From: Poindextera sp965277425
GTDB taxonomy: Bacteria > Pseudomonadota > Alphaproteobacteria > Caulobacterales > Caulobacteraceae
Direction of reading: 5' to 3'
Length of the DNA stretch: 64,000 nt
Assembly (NCBI GenBank): GCA_965277425.1
Contig: CBDICR010000006.1
Coordinates: forward strand, 930,001-994,000
Shown here: positions 33,289 to 41,912 of the stretch, one piece after another
Layout: every line of letters starts with the position of its first letter
Numbering within the stretch: the stretch's first letter is position 1
Translations under genes and position numbers: made by a program
Notes under the pieces: model-generated
Told to the model about the DNA's origin: nothing
What the model saw: the letters and a program-made list of their open reading frames with translations, nothing else
Database searches by the model: none

Positions 33289-33558
33289 TTGGCTCAGAAG
33301 CTCCACTTCTCCCTGGTCTCGCCCGAGCGCGAGCTTTTCAACGGCGAGGTCGATCAGGTCGACGCCTCGGGGACCGAGGGCGACTTCGGCGTCTTCCCGG
33401 GGCATGCGCCGTTCATGACCGCGCTGAAGGAAGGCTTCGTCACCGTCCACGACGAGGGCCTGTTGATGCGTTTCGAGGTCCAGGGCGGCTTCGCCGACGT
33501 GACCCCGCAGGGCTTCACCATCCTGGCCGAGCACGCCCGTGAGGTGGTGATCAACTAA
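33289..33558 (+). CDS. atpC: ATP synthase F1 subunit epsilon (short form)
   Basis: The epsilon subunit that sits at the foot of the gamma shaft. This protein is only 89 aa, starting with TTG at 33289. It holds the N-terminal beta-sandwich (LHFSLVSPERELFNGEVDQV, GDFGVFPGHAPFMTAL, FEVQGGFADVTPQGFTILAE) but ends right after it, so the inhibitory C-terminal helical hairpin of longer epsilon subunits (about 135 aa) is absent. The gene ends in an ordinary stop with no sign of frameshift, so this is a naturally short form, also seen in other alphaproteobacteria, in which ATPase inhibition is assigned to another protein. Confidence 0.94.
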   Translation: MAQKLHFSLVSPERELFNGEVDQVDASGTEGDFGVFPGHAPFMTALKEGFVTVHDEGLLMRFEVQGGFADVTPQGFTILAEHAREVVIN

Positions 33559-33577
33559 GGGCCGTCGTCGCCACCGC

Positions 33578-34345
33578 CTAAGCGGTCAAACACCCCTTAT
33601 CCGTCAGCCAGTCCAGGCAGATCTCGGCGACCGCCTCCCAGCCGGGCTCGGCGATGAGCCAGTGGCTCATCGCCTCCAGCATGCGGAAGTCGCCGCCTAG
33701 GCGTTCGGCAACCTGGGTCACCGTCGCGGGCGGGTGGATGTGGTCGCGTTCGCCGCAGAGCGCCAGCACCGGGGCCTTGATGGCCGACGGCGTCACCGAG
33801 GTGGTGGTCATCGGGTCGAGCCACCAGTTCAGCGTCTCCCAGAGGGCCCGGCCGCTCTCGGGAACCATGCGCTCGAAGATGGCGTGACGCTCGGGGCTGG
33901 CCAGGCGGTCGAGGCTATAGCCCTTGGCCGAGGCATAGTCGGGATCGATCGACAGCAGCCAGAAGGGGCCGAGCGCATAGAGGCTCATGGCCGAGATCGC
34001 CTCGCCCATGCTGCCACCGGCCACGCCCCAGGGCGGCGAGGGCGCCAGCAGCACCAGCGCCCGCACCGGCGCCCGGGCGGCCGCCATCTGCGCCACCAGC
34101 CCGCCGAGCGAATGGCCGATCAGGATGGGCGGCTGCGCCTGTTCGGCGATCAGCCTGGCCAGGTCGCCGGCATAGTCGCTCATGGAGAGGTTGGCGGCCG
34201 CGCCGCGGGGGCTGTCCGGGGCATGGCCGCCCATGTCGGGGGCGAGGCAGCGCAATCCGCGCGCCTCGAACGGCAGGCGGAACCGCTCGAACGCCCAGCC
34301 GCCGCAGAAGGCGCCGTGCGCGAAGATGACCGGGGGCTGGGCCAA
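33578..34345 (-). CDS. Alpha/beta hydrolase
   Basis: A 255-aa alpha/beta-hydrolase-fold enzyme. It has the oxyanion-side motif VIFAHGAFCGGWAFE, the nucleophile elbow LIGHSLGGLVAQ, an acid in LCGERDHIHPP and the catalytic His in MSHWLIAEPGWE. A TTG at 34345 is taken as the start because it opens just ahead of the fold and next to the rppH stop; the longer frame lies over rppH. Esterase, lipase or haloperoxidase-like activity is possible. It is co-directional with rppH and convergent with atpC. Confidence 0.85.
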   Translation of the reverse strand: MAQPPVIFAHGAFCGGWAFERFRLPFEARGLRCLAPDMGGHAPDSPRGAAANLSMSDYAGDLARLIAEQAQPPILIGHSLGGLVAQMAAARAPVRALVLLAPSPPWGVAGGSMGEAISAMSLYALGPFWLLSIDPDYASAKGYSLDRLASPERHAIFERMVPESGRALWETLNWWLDPMTTTSVTPSAIKAPVLALCGERDHIHPPATVTQVAERLGGDFRMLEAMSHWLIAEPGWEAVAEICLDWLTDKGCLTA

Positions 34346-34349
34346 AGGC

Positions 34350-34895
34350 TCAGCTGAACTTGATGAAGGCGCGCACCACCTGTTCATAGGCGCTGCGCTT
34401 GAACGGGACCACCAGATCCGGCGCCTCTTCGAGATTCCCCCAGCGCCAGGCGTCAAATTCAGCAACGCTGTGACCGTCGAGCTCGATTTCGCTCTCGCGG
34501 CCTGTAAAGCGCATGGCGAACCAGATCTGCTTTTGACCGATCCAGCCCCTGCCGGCCTTGGCGGCTTCAGGCGGAAAATCGTAGGCGACCCAGTCCTCGG
34601 TGCGGCCGAGCAGGCTGGCGGAGCGCACGCCCGTCTCCTCCTGCAATTCGCGTCTGGCGGCGACCGCGAGGTCCTCGCCGTCATCGACGCCGCCTTGCGG
34701 GAACTGCCAGTTGTGCGGCGGCGCGGTCAGGCTGCGGCGGCCGTACCAGACGCGGCCGTCGGCATTGAACAGGACGATGCCGACATTGGGACGATGGCGG
34801 GAAAGGTCGGGGAGAGGCAGACGGGCTACCTTCGGGCCATGACCGCCGAGGCCGGCGCCAGCTGATAGCCGCGGGCGGCAAGGCCCGCCGCCCAC
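34350..34895 (-). CDS. rppH: RNA pyrophosphohydrolase (Nudix)
   Basis: RppH removes pyrophosphate from the 5' end of triphosphorylated mRNA and so triggers decay by RNases. The Nudix box is complete: GGVDDGEDLAVAARRELQEE followed by TGV. The family start RHRPNVGIVLFNADGRVWYG and WQFPQGG are present, and the C-terminal region APDLVVPFKRSAYEQVV matches RppH rather than other Nudix enzymes. The start is uncertain: GTG at 34895 gives 181 aa and overlaps the upstream gene by 70 bases, while family members usually begin close to HRPNVG, for which no ATG/GTG/TTG is seen. Part of a ctpA-YibQ-rppH cluster. Confidence 0.9.
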   Translation of the reverse strand: MGGGPCRPRLSAGAGLGGHGPKVARLPLPDLSRHRPNVGIVLFNADGRVWYGRRSLTAPPHNWQFPQGGVDDGEDLAVAARRELQEETGVRSASLLGRTEDWVAYDFPPEAAKAGRGWIGQKQIWFAMRFTGRESEIELDGHSVAEFDAWRWGNLEEAPDLVVPFKRSAYEQVVRAFIKFS

Positions 34896-36016
34896 CGGCC
34901 CACCTCGTCCAGCGTGATCGGATAGGCGAAGCCGGAGCCCAGGGACTGGCCATGCTGCAAGGCGTCCGCCTCGAGGGCGGCCAGCTCCTTGTCGATGGCG
35001 TCGCCCGCCAGCTGGTCGTCGATGACCAGATCGGCCGAGGCGCGCGGAATTCCGCCGCCGCGCCGGACGGCCGAGCCATCGTCGATAAAGGCCAGCCCGC
35101 GCTGGCGCAGGTCGCCCGAAAAGGTCGCCATGGCCGGATCGGAGGTGACGAACTTGGAGCCGAGATAGTTGGTCACGCCGAAATAGCCGGTGGCGCGGGA
35201 CAAGAGCCAGTCCAGCCGCTGAACGGTTTCGGCCGGCTTGGTGGTGGTGAGCAGGGTGTAGGGGCCTGGATCGTTATTGGGATAGTCCACCGGCTCCATC
35301 GGCGCCTCGAGCAGAACCTCATGGCCGTTGGCGCGGGCCAGGTCGATCCAGGCCTGCAGGCCGTCGGCGTAAGGCACGAAGGACAGGGTGATGTCCGCCG
35401 GCAGCTGCTCGATGGCCTGGCGGGTGGACTTGGCGTTCAGGCCGAGGCCGCCGATGACCAGCGCCACCTTGGGCTTGCCGTTGGACTGGAAGGGCCTGGC
35501 ATAGGCTTGCGCCGGACTGCGACCGTCCGTGGAGATGATGGGCAGGTAGCTGCCGGCGGGGCCCGGCGCGGTCAGGCCGGCGAGCGGCGCGGGCGGCAAA
35601 GGCGGATGATCGCCGACCGCTTCTGGCGCGTCGGACGGGCCGCCGGGAAAGCTGATGATCGCCTGGCCCTGCATCGGGGCCTGATCGGCGTCGGCCGGCG
35701 CGTTGGCGTAGAGTTGCAGGGCGGCGGTGGTGACCGGCGGCTGTCCGCCAGGCTGGTCGGGGGTCAGCGCTTCGCGCCAGCCGGGCGGCGGTGGGGCCGC
35801 GCCGGGCGTTGACAGCGCGATGCGGACGGAGGGCGCGCCGGCGTGCGGATCGGCCGCGGCCAAGAGCGCGGTCGCCGCCGCCAACGTGAAGACCACCGCC
35901 GCGCCGCCGACGGCGATCATCGGATTGCGCATGACGGCCGAGCCGATCGCGCTGACGTGCAACGCGCCCCTCGCGGCCGGCTGGACGGCGGGTGATGACG
36001 GTCTCTTCGCGAACAT
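34826..36016 (-). CDS. Divergent polysaccharide deacetylase (YibQ/DUF610)
   Basis: A 396-aa protein with a short cytoplasmic head, one transmembrane segment (MIAVGGAAVVFTLAAATALLA, about residues 33-53), a Pro-rich linker and a periplasmic domain from about residue 165. That domain (KPKVALVIGGLGLNAKSTRQ, ADITLSFVPYADGLQAWIDL, EVLLEAPMEPVDYPNNDPGP) is the divergent polysaccharide deacetylase family usually encoded next to EnvC/CtpA genes. It lacks the clear metal motif of NodB-type enzymes. A cell-envelope or septal peptidoglycan role is inferred from this constant neighbourhood; the biochemical activity is not established. Confidence 0.87.
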   Translation of the reverse strand: MFAKRPSSPAVQPAARGALHVSAIGSAVMRNPMIAVGGAAVVFTLAAATALLAAADPHAGAPSVRIALSTPGAAPPPPGWREALTPDQPGGQPPVTTAALQLYANAPADADQAPMQGQAIISFPGGPSDAPEAVGDHPPLPPAPLAGLTAPGPAGSYLPIISTDGRSPAQAYARPFQSNGKPKVALVIGGLGLNAKSTRQAIEQLPADITLSFVPYADGLQAWIDLARANGHEVLLEAPMEPVDYPNNDPGPYTLLTTTKPAETVQRLDWLLSRATGYFGVTNYLGSKFVTSDPAMATFSGDLRQRGLAFIDDGSAVRRGGGIPRASADLVIDDQLAGDAIDKELAALEADALQHGQSLGSGFAYPITLDEVGRWAAGLAARGYQLAPASAVMARR

Positions 36017-36117
36017 AGGCCTTGAAACCCGAACCCGGGCGCGCGCGGAAAAGCCGCCCGCTCCCTAGGCTCGCAAGGTCGATCCGTATGGTTAAGAAAC
36101 CGAGAATAGACCCGGTT

Positions 36118-37563
36118 TTAGGGCTGGGCGGGCGCGGGCTTCGGCGCGGCCTGGGCCGGTGCATCGCTGGGCTTGTCCCCGTCCGGCGGCACGACGCCCG
36201 CCGGCCCGTGCGGCGACAGCAGGGCGGCGAGCTTGGGCTTGGGGGTCGGCAGCTTGGGCGTGGCGGCGACCGAGCCGTATTTCAGCACGTCCAGGCCGCG
36301 TTGCAGCTGGAAGTCCTTCTTGGTGTCGAAGCCCGGCGGCGGCGCCTCGGCCGGCACGTGCGGCAGGCGGCGCACCTTGCCCTCGTCGGCGTCCAGGGCG
36401 TTGGAGAAGCTGGCTTCCGAGAACTCGAACGCGTCGTTGGCCACCTGCTGGGCCTGCTCGTCGGTCTCGGCCACTTCGAGATCCGGCACGATGCCCGTCT
36501 TCTGGATCGAGCGGCCCGAGGGGGTGTAGTAGCGCGCGGTGGTCAGCTTCAGCGCGCCGTCTTCGCCATTGTGCAGCGGGATCACGGTCTGCACCGAGCC
36601 CTTGCCGAAGCTGGTCAGGCCGACGATGGCCGCGCGGTGACGATCCTGCAGGGCGCCGGAGACGATCTCGGCGGCCGAGGCGGTGCCGGAATTGATCAGC
36701 ACCACCATGGGCGCGCCGTGCAGCACGTCGCCGTCGGAGCGGGCGTTGTAGCGCTCGATATCCTTGGGGTCGCGGCCGCGCTGGGAGACGACCTCGCCGC
36801 CGTCGAGGAAGAGGCTCGACACGCTGACCGCCTGGTCGAGCAGGCCGCCGGGATTGTTGCGCAGATCGAGCACCCAACCCTTGATGTGGGGATTCTTGGC
36901 CTGCAGGTCCTTGATCGCGGCCACGGCCTGGTCGGTGGTGGTTTCGTCGAAGGACGAGATGCGCAGGTAGCCGTCGTCGCCCTCCATGTGGCCCTTGGCC
37001 GACTTCACATCGATCACTTCGCGCACCAGGCGCACGTCGAACGGATCCTTGCCCTGGCGCACGATGGTGAGCGTGATCGGCTCGCCGGCCTTGCCGCGCA
37101 TCTGCTTGACCGCGTCGTTGAGCGGCAGGCCGATCAAGCTCTTGCCGTCGATGGAGGTGATATAGTCGCCGGCCTGCAGCCCGGCGCGGGCGGCCGGGGT
37201 GTCGTCGATGGGCGAAATGATCTTGACCGCGCCCTCGTCGCTGCTCACCTCCAGGCCAAGACCGCCATATTCGCCGCGGGTCTGGTCCTGCATGTCGGTA
37301 TAGTCGTCGGGGTTCAGATAGCCCGAATGCGGATCGAGCGAGGTCACCATGCCGTCGATCGCCGCCTCGATGAGCTTCTTATTGTCCACCGGGGTCACGT
37401 ACTGGGAATCGATGTCGGTCAGAACATCGCCGAAAAGCTCAAGCATTTTAAAGGTTTCGTCTCGACCTGCCGGCGCCGTGGCATGCGCCGGATGATCGAC
37501 CAGGCCGACCGTACCGGCCCCAAGGACGAAGAACGAAACGCCGATAAGCAGAGACTTGCGCAT
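36118..37563 (-). CDS. ctpA: Carboxy-terminal processing protease (S41)
   Basis: A periplasmic serine protease of 481 aa that trims or degrades envelope proteins. A signal peptide (LLIGVSFFVLGAGTVGLVDH, cleavage near AHA) precedes a PDZ domain (GLGLEVSSDEGAVKIISPID, GLQAGDYITSIDG). The catalytic serine lies in INSGTASAAEIVSGAL (about residue 295) and the catalytic lysine in TSFGKGSVQTVI (about 320), the Ser/Lys dyad of family S41. A Pro/Lys-rich tail closes the protein. It lies between an EnvC-like activator and YibQ, so it probably acts on murein hydrolases or their regulators. Confidence 0.95.
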   Translation of the reverse strand: MRKSLLIGVSFFVLGAGTVGLVDHPAHATAPAGRDETFKMLELFGDVLTDIDSQYVTPVDNKKLIEAAIDGMVTSLDPHSGYLNPDDYTDMQDQTRGEYGGLGLEVSSDEGAVKIISPIDDTPAARAGLQAGDYITSIDGKSLIGLPLNDAVKQMRGKAGEPITLTIVRQGKDPFDVRLVREVIDVKSAKGHMEGDDGYLRISSFDETTTDQAVAAIKDLQAKNPHIKGWVLDLRNNPGGLLDQAVSVSSLFLDGGEVVSQRGRDPKDIERYNARSDGDVLHGAPMVVLINSGTASAAEIVSGALQDRHRAAIVGLTSFGKGSVQTVIPLHNGEDGALKLTTARYYTPSGRSIQKTGIVPDLEVAETDEQAQQVANDAFEFSEASFSNALDADEGKVRRLPHVPAEAPPPGFDTKKDFQLQRGLDVLKYGSVAATPKLPTPKPKLAALLSPHGPAGVVPPDGDKPSDAPAQAAPKPAPAQP

Positions 37564-37636
37564 GGTCGAGGCCCTAGGGCTCCATTACGTCTTTTCCAAG
37601 ACTCCAATTAGACGCCGCCGGCCTCTTTACAAAGCG

Positions 37637-38788
37637 CTAAGGCGTCGGCCGGAGCGCGCCTTTGAGCCAACGCGCCGGATCGACGGGTGCGCCGTTCTTG
37701 CGCACCTCGAAATAGAGCTCGTTCGGCTGCCCGGCGGGGGCCATCCGCCCGACGGCCTCCCCGGCCTTGACGAGGCGTCCGGGCTGGACATCGACCTGGC
37801 CGAGGCCGGCGAGCACCAGATGATAGGCGCCGCCCAGCCGCAGGATCACGACGGCGCCCCAGCCGCTCAACGGCCCGGCGTATTCGACCACCCCTTCCGC
37901 CGGCGCCATGACCGCGACATTGGCCGGCGCCCGCCAGGTCCAGCCTTGCGAGCGCGAGCCCGCGGGGTCGAGCGCGCCGTACAGCCTGACCGGCGCGCCG
38001 GCGACCGGCGGGGCGAAGAGCTCGGCGCGTCCGAACAGGCCGGCATGTTCCGGGTCCGGCGGTCCGGGCCCGCGCGGCTGCGCCGGGACGGCGGCCACGC
38101 CGCGGGCCAGGTCGCGCAGCGCGCGGGCGCGGGCGTTCAGGGCGGCGATGTCGGCCTGCGCCTGCTTGGCCTTGGCCTCGGCCTGCTGTTCCAGCGCGGT
38201 CTTCCTGTCGATCAGGGTCTCGATCTGAGCGCGGCGCTGGGCGATGTCGCTTTCGGTAGTGAACAGGTCTTCGCTGGCCATGGCCGCGCGGCGGCGGGTC
38301 TGGCGCAGCGCCTCGGTCTGGGCCTTCAGCGCCTGGGCGCGAGCCTCCAGCTGCGGGGTGATGGCGCGGATCAGGATCGCCGCCCGCACGGCGTCCTTGA
38401 CCTCGTGCGGATCGGCGAACAGGGCCGGAGGCGGTTCGCGGCGGAACAGCTCCAACACGGCCAGCAGCCGCGCGGTCTCGGCGCGTTGGGCGCCCAGCCT
38501 TTGCTTCAGCTCCAGCTCCTGGGCGTTCAGCCCAGCCAGCAGCAGCCGCTTGCCGCTGACCCGCTGCTCGCCGCCGGCCACGGCGCGGTCGAGCTCGGCC
38601 AGTTGGGCGTTCAGGCCGGCGATCTCGCCGCGCGCGGCATCGGCGTCCGCCAACGCCCCGGCGCGGTCCCGCTCGCGATCGATCGCCTCCGCCTCGATCG
38701 CCTGCGCGGCCGGCGGCGGCGGCGCGCGCACGGCGGCGCCCGCCAGCAGGGTCAGTACAAGCGCAAGACCGCCGATTCGTCCGATCAT
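37637..38788 (-). CDS. Murein hydrolase activator EnvC-like protein (coiled coil + degenerate LytM)
   Basis: A 383-aa periplasmic protein with an N-terminal signal peptide (GGLALVLTLLAGAAVRA), a long Ala/Glu/Arg coiled coil to about residue 245, and a C-terminal M23/LytM domain (NVAVMAPAEGVVEYAGPLSG, GWGAVVILRLGGAYHLVLAG, VKAGEAVGRM, ELYFEVRKNG). The zinc-binding HxH of active M23 enzymes is replaced by LYFE, so it should not cleave peptidoglycan; such EnvC-type proteins activate amidases at the division site through the FtsEX complex. It sits 46 bases downstream of rlmH, in the rsfS-rlmH-EnvC-ctpA order. Confidence 0.9.
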   Translation of the reverse strand: MIGRIGGLALVLTLLAGAAVRAPPPPAAQAIEAEAIDRERDRAGALADADAARGEIAGLNAQLAELDRAVAGGEQRVSGKRLLLAGLNAQELELKQRLGAQRAETARLLAVLELFRREPPPALFADPHEVKDAVRAAILIRAITPQLEARAQALKAQTEALRQTRRRAAMASEDLFTTESDIAQRRAQIETLIDRKTALEQQAEAKAKQAQADIAALNARARALRDLARGVAAVPAQPRGPGPPDPEHAGLFGRAELFAPPVAGAPVRLYGALDPAGSRSQGWTWRAPANVAVMAPAEGVVEYAGPLSGWGAVVILRLGGAYHLVLAGLGQVDVQPGRLVKAGEAVGRMAPAGQPNELYFEVRKNGAPVDPARWLKGALRPTP

Positions 38789-38834
38789 GGGCGAAGGCTA
38801 AGGCATATTGCGCCGAGATTGAGACCGTCCGGGC

Positions 38835-39299
38835 TCACTCCCGATGGTAGGGCTGGCCGGCGAGGATAGTCGTGGCGCGATAGACCTGCTCGGCCAGCAT
38901 CAGGCGCGCGAGCGCGTGCGGCCAGGTCTGCGGCCCAAAAGCCAGGCGCTCGCGGGCGGTGCGGATGACGCTGGAATCCAGCCCGTCGGCGCCGCCGATC
39001 ACGAAGACGGTGTGGCGATTGCCCTGGTCGCGAAGTTGGGCGAGCCGGTTGGCCAGCTCGCGCGAGGTCAGGCCCTTGCCGTGCTCGTCGCAGGCGATCA
39101 GGTGGGCGTCGGTGAAATGCGGCGATAGAGCCTCGGCCTCGGCCTGCTTGCCGGGTTTCCTGGCCTCGACCTCGATCAGCTCGACGGGACCCAGGCCGAG
39201 CGCGCGGCCGACCCCCGTCGCCCGCTCCGCATAGGCTGCGGCCAACGCCTGTTCGGCGGTGCGGCCGAGCTTCCCGACCGCAAGGAGCGTGATCTTCAA
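38835..39299 (-). CDS. rlmH: 23S rRNA (pseudouridine1915-N3)-methyltransferase
   Basis: RlmH methylates pseudouridine 1915 in helix 69 of 23S rRNA on assembled 70S ribosomes, using S-adenosylmethionine. The 154-aa SPOUT-fold protein has the conserved VFVIGGADGLDSSVIRTARE loop of the trefoil knot, the nucleotide segment LIACDEHGKGLTSRELA and the end ALARLMLAEQVYRATTILAG then YHRE, which provides C-terminal catalytic residues. It starts 4 bases after the rsfS stop and is part of a ribosome-maturation and envelope cluster. Confidence 0.96.
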   Translation of the reverse strand: MKITLLAVGKLGRTAEQALAAAYAERATGVGRALGLGPVELIEVEARKPGKQAEAEALSPHFTDAHLIACDEHGKGLTSRELANRLAQLRDQGNRHTVFVIGGADGLDSSVIRTARERLAFGPQTWPHALARLMLAEQVYRATTILAGQPYHRE

Positions 39300-39303
39300 C
39301 CGC

Positions 39304-39636
39304 TCAGTTGGCGGCGGCGCGCTTGGGCGGCTCGACCGACCAGATCTTTTCGAGGTTGTAGAAGGCCCGAACCTCGGGGCGGAACAGGTGGACGATCACG
39401 TCGCCGGCGTCGATCAGCACCCAGTCGCAGTGGGGCATGCCCTCCACGCGGGCGCGGCCGTGGCCGGCGTCCTTCAGCGCTCGCAGCAGATGGTCGGCGA
39501 TGGCCCCCACATGCCGGTGCGAACGGCCGGACGCGACGATCATGGCGTCGGCCACCGAACTCTTGTCTTTGAGATCGATCAGGATGACGTCCTGGGCCTG
39601 GTCGTCGTCGAGCCGGGCCAGGATAAGGTCGCTCAA
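39304..39636 (-). CDS. rsfS: Ribosome silencing factor
   Basis: RsfS binds ribosomal protein L14 and prevents the 50S and 30S subunits from joining under nutrient limitation. The 110-aa form starting with TTG at 39636 contains the whole domain (LDDDQAQDVILIDLKDKSSV, MIVASGRSHRHVGAIADHLL, CDWVLIDAGDVIVHLFRPEV then RAFYNLEKIWS). In the same frame a CTG at 39732 is preceded, at 8 bases, by the perfect Shine-Dalgarno GAGGAG (39741-39746). Starting there would give a 142-aa protein with an acidic/Ala-rich leader and no stop in between. No in-frame ATG or GTG exists upstream, so the true start is open. Confidence 0.92.
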   Translation of the reverse strand: MSDLILARLDDDQAQDVILIDLKDKSSVADAMIVASGRSHRHVGAIADHLLRALKDAGHGRARVEGMPHCDWVLIDAGDVIVHLFRPEVRAFYNLEKIWSVEPPKRAAAN

Positions 39637-39782
39637 GCTTCCCTGAAAGGCGGGATTGAACGCGTATTCGGAGGAAGGCTCAGCCGCCAGGGCCGGGTCT
39701 TCGGGCGCGCTAGGCGCGGTCGCGCGATTCAGCGGGGGTGCTCCTCTGTAGCCACATCGCAGGGACGAGGCATACCACGGCT

Positions 39783-39796
39783 TGACCTTTCGGTCA
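39783..39796 (-). other. Small GAAA-tetraloop hairpin
   Basis: On the minus strand TGACC-GAAA-GGTCA forms a 5-bp stem with a stable tetraloop between the M24-like gene and rsfS. It lacks a T-run and may be an RNA end-protecting or partial termination stem. Confidence 0.25.
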
Positions 39797-39819
39797 GGAG
39801 GAAATCGGCCCGCGCCCGG

Positions 39820-40500
39820 TCACGCTTGCTTGTCCAGCATCAGATCCTCGTAAAAGGCGCTGATCGGCCGGGTCGGATGGCGGATCTGAATCTCCAGGAC
39901 CCAGAGGCCAGAGGTGGGCGAATAGGGCGCCTCGGCGAGCGGGCCCTGGTGGATGGCGGCGTGGGGAAAGTCCGACAACCGGCGCCCCGGCATGTCCAGA
40001 TTGAGCACCCAGCCCATGGCTTGCGCCTCCGCCGCCGCATAGGCGTAGAGCGCCGATCCGGTCAGACGCTCGGCGCGCCAGCGGGCATGGACACGATCGA
40101 ACAGCACCCGCACGTCGCGCTTGGCCGCATGCATGACCGGATCGCCGCCGACGACAAAGGTGTCGCCGCCATCGCCTTCCCACGCCTCCCAGACCGGGCC
40201 GATGTCGATAAAGAAGATGTCGTTGCGGCCCAGCACCAGGTCCGGATCCGAAGGCTGGCCGTAATTGGCGAGGGTATTGGCGCCGAAGCGGACATAGACG
40301 CCGTGCCAGCCGCGCTGCATCCCCGCCTCGGCCAGGATGCGGCGGGCCGCATTCACGCCCGCCGCCTCGGTCATGCCCGGCGCGATGGCGGCGGCGATGT
40401 CGTGAATGGCCCGCCAGGTGCGTTCGCGCACCTGCATCAGCATGGCCGCGTCGTAGCGCGCTCCGACGGCTTCCTGTTCGCGTTGGATCGCGTCCGTCAT
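39820..40500 (-). CDS. M24 family metallopeptidase-like (creatinase/aminopeptidase fold)
   Basis: A 226-aa protein with the pita-bread fold pattern of family M24. TWRAIHDIAAAIAPGMTEAA resembles the first helix; IFFIDIGPVWEAWEGDGGDT carries the paired Asp metal ligands (DIGP ... GDGGDTF), and LSDFPHAAIHQGPLAEAPYS resembles the His region; WVLEIQIRHP includes the Glu ligand. It is shorter than typical methionine aminopeptidase (about 255). Start ATG 40500 has AGGGACGGG upstream. It lies 11 bases from the aldehyde dehydrogenase gene. Whether it is an active peptidase or a Xaa-Pro/creatinase relative is not clear. Confidence 0.75.
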   Translation of the reverse strand: MTDAIQREQEAVGARYDAAMLMQVRERTWRAIHDIAAAIAPGMTEAAGVNAARRILAEAGMQRGWHGVYVRFGANTLANYGQPSDPDLVLGRNDIFFIDIGPVWEAWEGDGGDTFVVGGDPVMHAAKRDVRVLFDRVHARWRAERLTGSALYAYAAAEAQAMGWVLNLDMPGRRLSDFPHAAIHQGPLAEAPYSPTSGLWVLEIQIRHPTRPISAFYEDLMLDKQA

Positions 40501-40511
40501 GACGCCCGTCC

Positions 40512-41912
40512 CTAACGGGCGATGTTGATCACCTGCAGCTGGGTGAACTCGGCCAGGCCTTCCTCGCCCATCTCGACCCCGATGCCCGACTGCTTGGCGC
40601 CGCCGAAGGGAATGTGCGGGGCCAGATCGATGTGTTTGTTCACCCACACCGTGCCGGCGTCCATGCGCTCGGCGAAGTCCAGCGCCCGGTCGATGTTCGA
40701 CGACCAGATCGAGCCGCCCAGGCCGTAGGGCGAGGCGTTGGCGCGAACCAAGGCGTCTTCCGGATCGGAATATTTGATCACCGGCAGCACCGGGCCGAAC
40801 TGCTCTTCATCCACCAGCCTGGAGCCATCGGTGATGTCGCGCACGATGGTCGGGCGGATGAAATAGCCCTTCTCGGGCGCCGCCCCGCCGGCCAGGATCG
40901 TCCCGTGCTTGCGGGCGTCTTCCAGGATTTCCTTCACCTTCTCGAACTGCATCCTGTTCTGCAGCGGCCCGATCTGGGTGCCCTGCTCCAGGCCGTCGCC
41001 GACCACCGAGGCCTTGGCGATCGCCGCCAGCTCGTCGCACATTTCGTCGTAGATCGACTCGTGCACATAGAGCCGCTTCATGGCGATGCAGACCTGGCCG
41101 CTGTTCTGGAACGCCCCGTCGAAGATGCCTTGCGCGGCGGTCTTCGGGTTGACGTCGTCGAGCACGATGCCGGCGTCGTTGCCGCCCAGCTCCAGAGTGA
41201 TCCGTTTCAGAGTCTCCGCCGCGCCGGCCATCACCTTCTTGCCGGTCGCCGATGAGCCGGTGAAGGAGATCTTGCGCACGTCGGGATGGGCGGTGAGCGC
41301 CGCGCCCAGGTCGTTGGCGTCGGTGATGACGTTCAGCACGCCCGGCGGCAGCACGTCCTTGATCAGTTCGGCCAGACGCAAGGTCGTCAGCGGCGTGGTC
41401 GGCGCGGGCTTGAGCACCACCGTATTGCCGGCCAAGAGCGCCGCCGGCAGCTTCAGGCCGATGAGAATGAGCGGGAAGTTCCAGGGCACGATCGCGCCGA
41501 TGACGCCGAGCGGTTTGCGCAGGGTCTCGACCTTGCGGCCCTCGCTGTCCTCCAGCACCTTGCGGGGCAGGTCCATCGAGGTGAAATAGCGGCAGAAGGC
41601 CGCCAGGCCATAGGCCTCGCCGACGGCGTCCTTCAACGGCTTGCCCTGTTCCTGGGTGAGGAGCCGCCCGAGCTCGGCCGCGTTCGCTTCGACGATGTCG
41701 GCAATGGCGTTCAGCGCCTTTTTGCGCTCCGCCATCGAGGTCCGGCTCCATGCCGGGAAGGCGGCCTTGGCCGCGGCGACGGCCTTGTCGAGCTGGGCGT
41801 TCGACGCCCGCGGGCACTGGGCCAGCACCTCTTCTGTCGCCGGATTGATCACGTCCATGACGCCGTCGCCATCGACGAGCCGGCCATCGATCAGAAGCCT
41901 GTATTGGGTCAT
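40512..41912 (-). CDS. NAD(P)-dependent aldehyde dehydrogenase
   Basis: A 466-aa aldehyde dehydrogenase that oxidises an aldehyde to the acid. The conserved signatures are all present: GVIGAIVPWNFPLILIGLK, the cofactor loop SFTGSSATGKKV, general-base Glu in LELGGNDAGIVL, nucleophile Cys at about 275 in QNSGQVCIAMKRL, and EEQFGPVLPVI. Length is at the short end of the 470-500 range. It forms a probable two-gene operon with the M24-like gene. The substrate is not decided; aldehydes from betaine, coniferyl or amine breakdown are usual candidates. Confidence 0.93.
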   Translation of the reverse strand: MTQYRLLIDGRLVDGDGVMDVINPATEEVLAQCPRASNAQLDKAVAAAKAAFPAWSRTSMAERKKALNAIADIVEANAAELGRLLTQEQGKPLKDAVGEAYGLAAFCRYFTSMDLPRKVLEDSEGRKVETLRKPLGVIGAIVPWNFPLILIGLKLPAALLAGNTVVLKPAPTTPLTTLRLAELIKDVLPPGVLNVITDANDLGAALTAHPDVRKISFTGSSATGKKVMAGAAETLKRITLELGGNDAGIVLDDVNPKTAAQGIFDGAFQNSGQVCIAMKRLYVHESIYDEMCDELAAIAKASVVGDGLEQGTQIGPLQNRMQFEKVKEILEDARKHGTILAGGAAPEKGYFIRPTIVRDITDGSRLVDEEQFGPVLPVIKYSDPEDALVRANASPYGLGGSIWSSNIDRALDFAERMDAGTVWVNKHIDLAPHIPFGGAKQSGIGVEMGEEGLAEFTQLQVINIAR

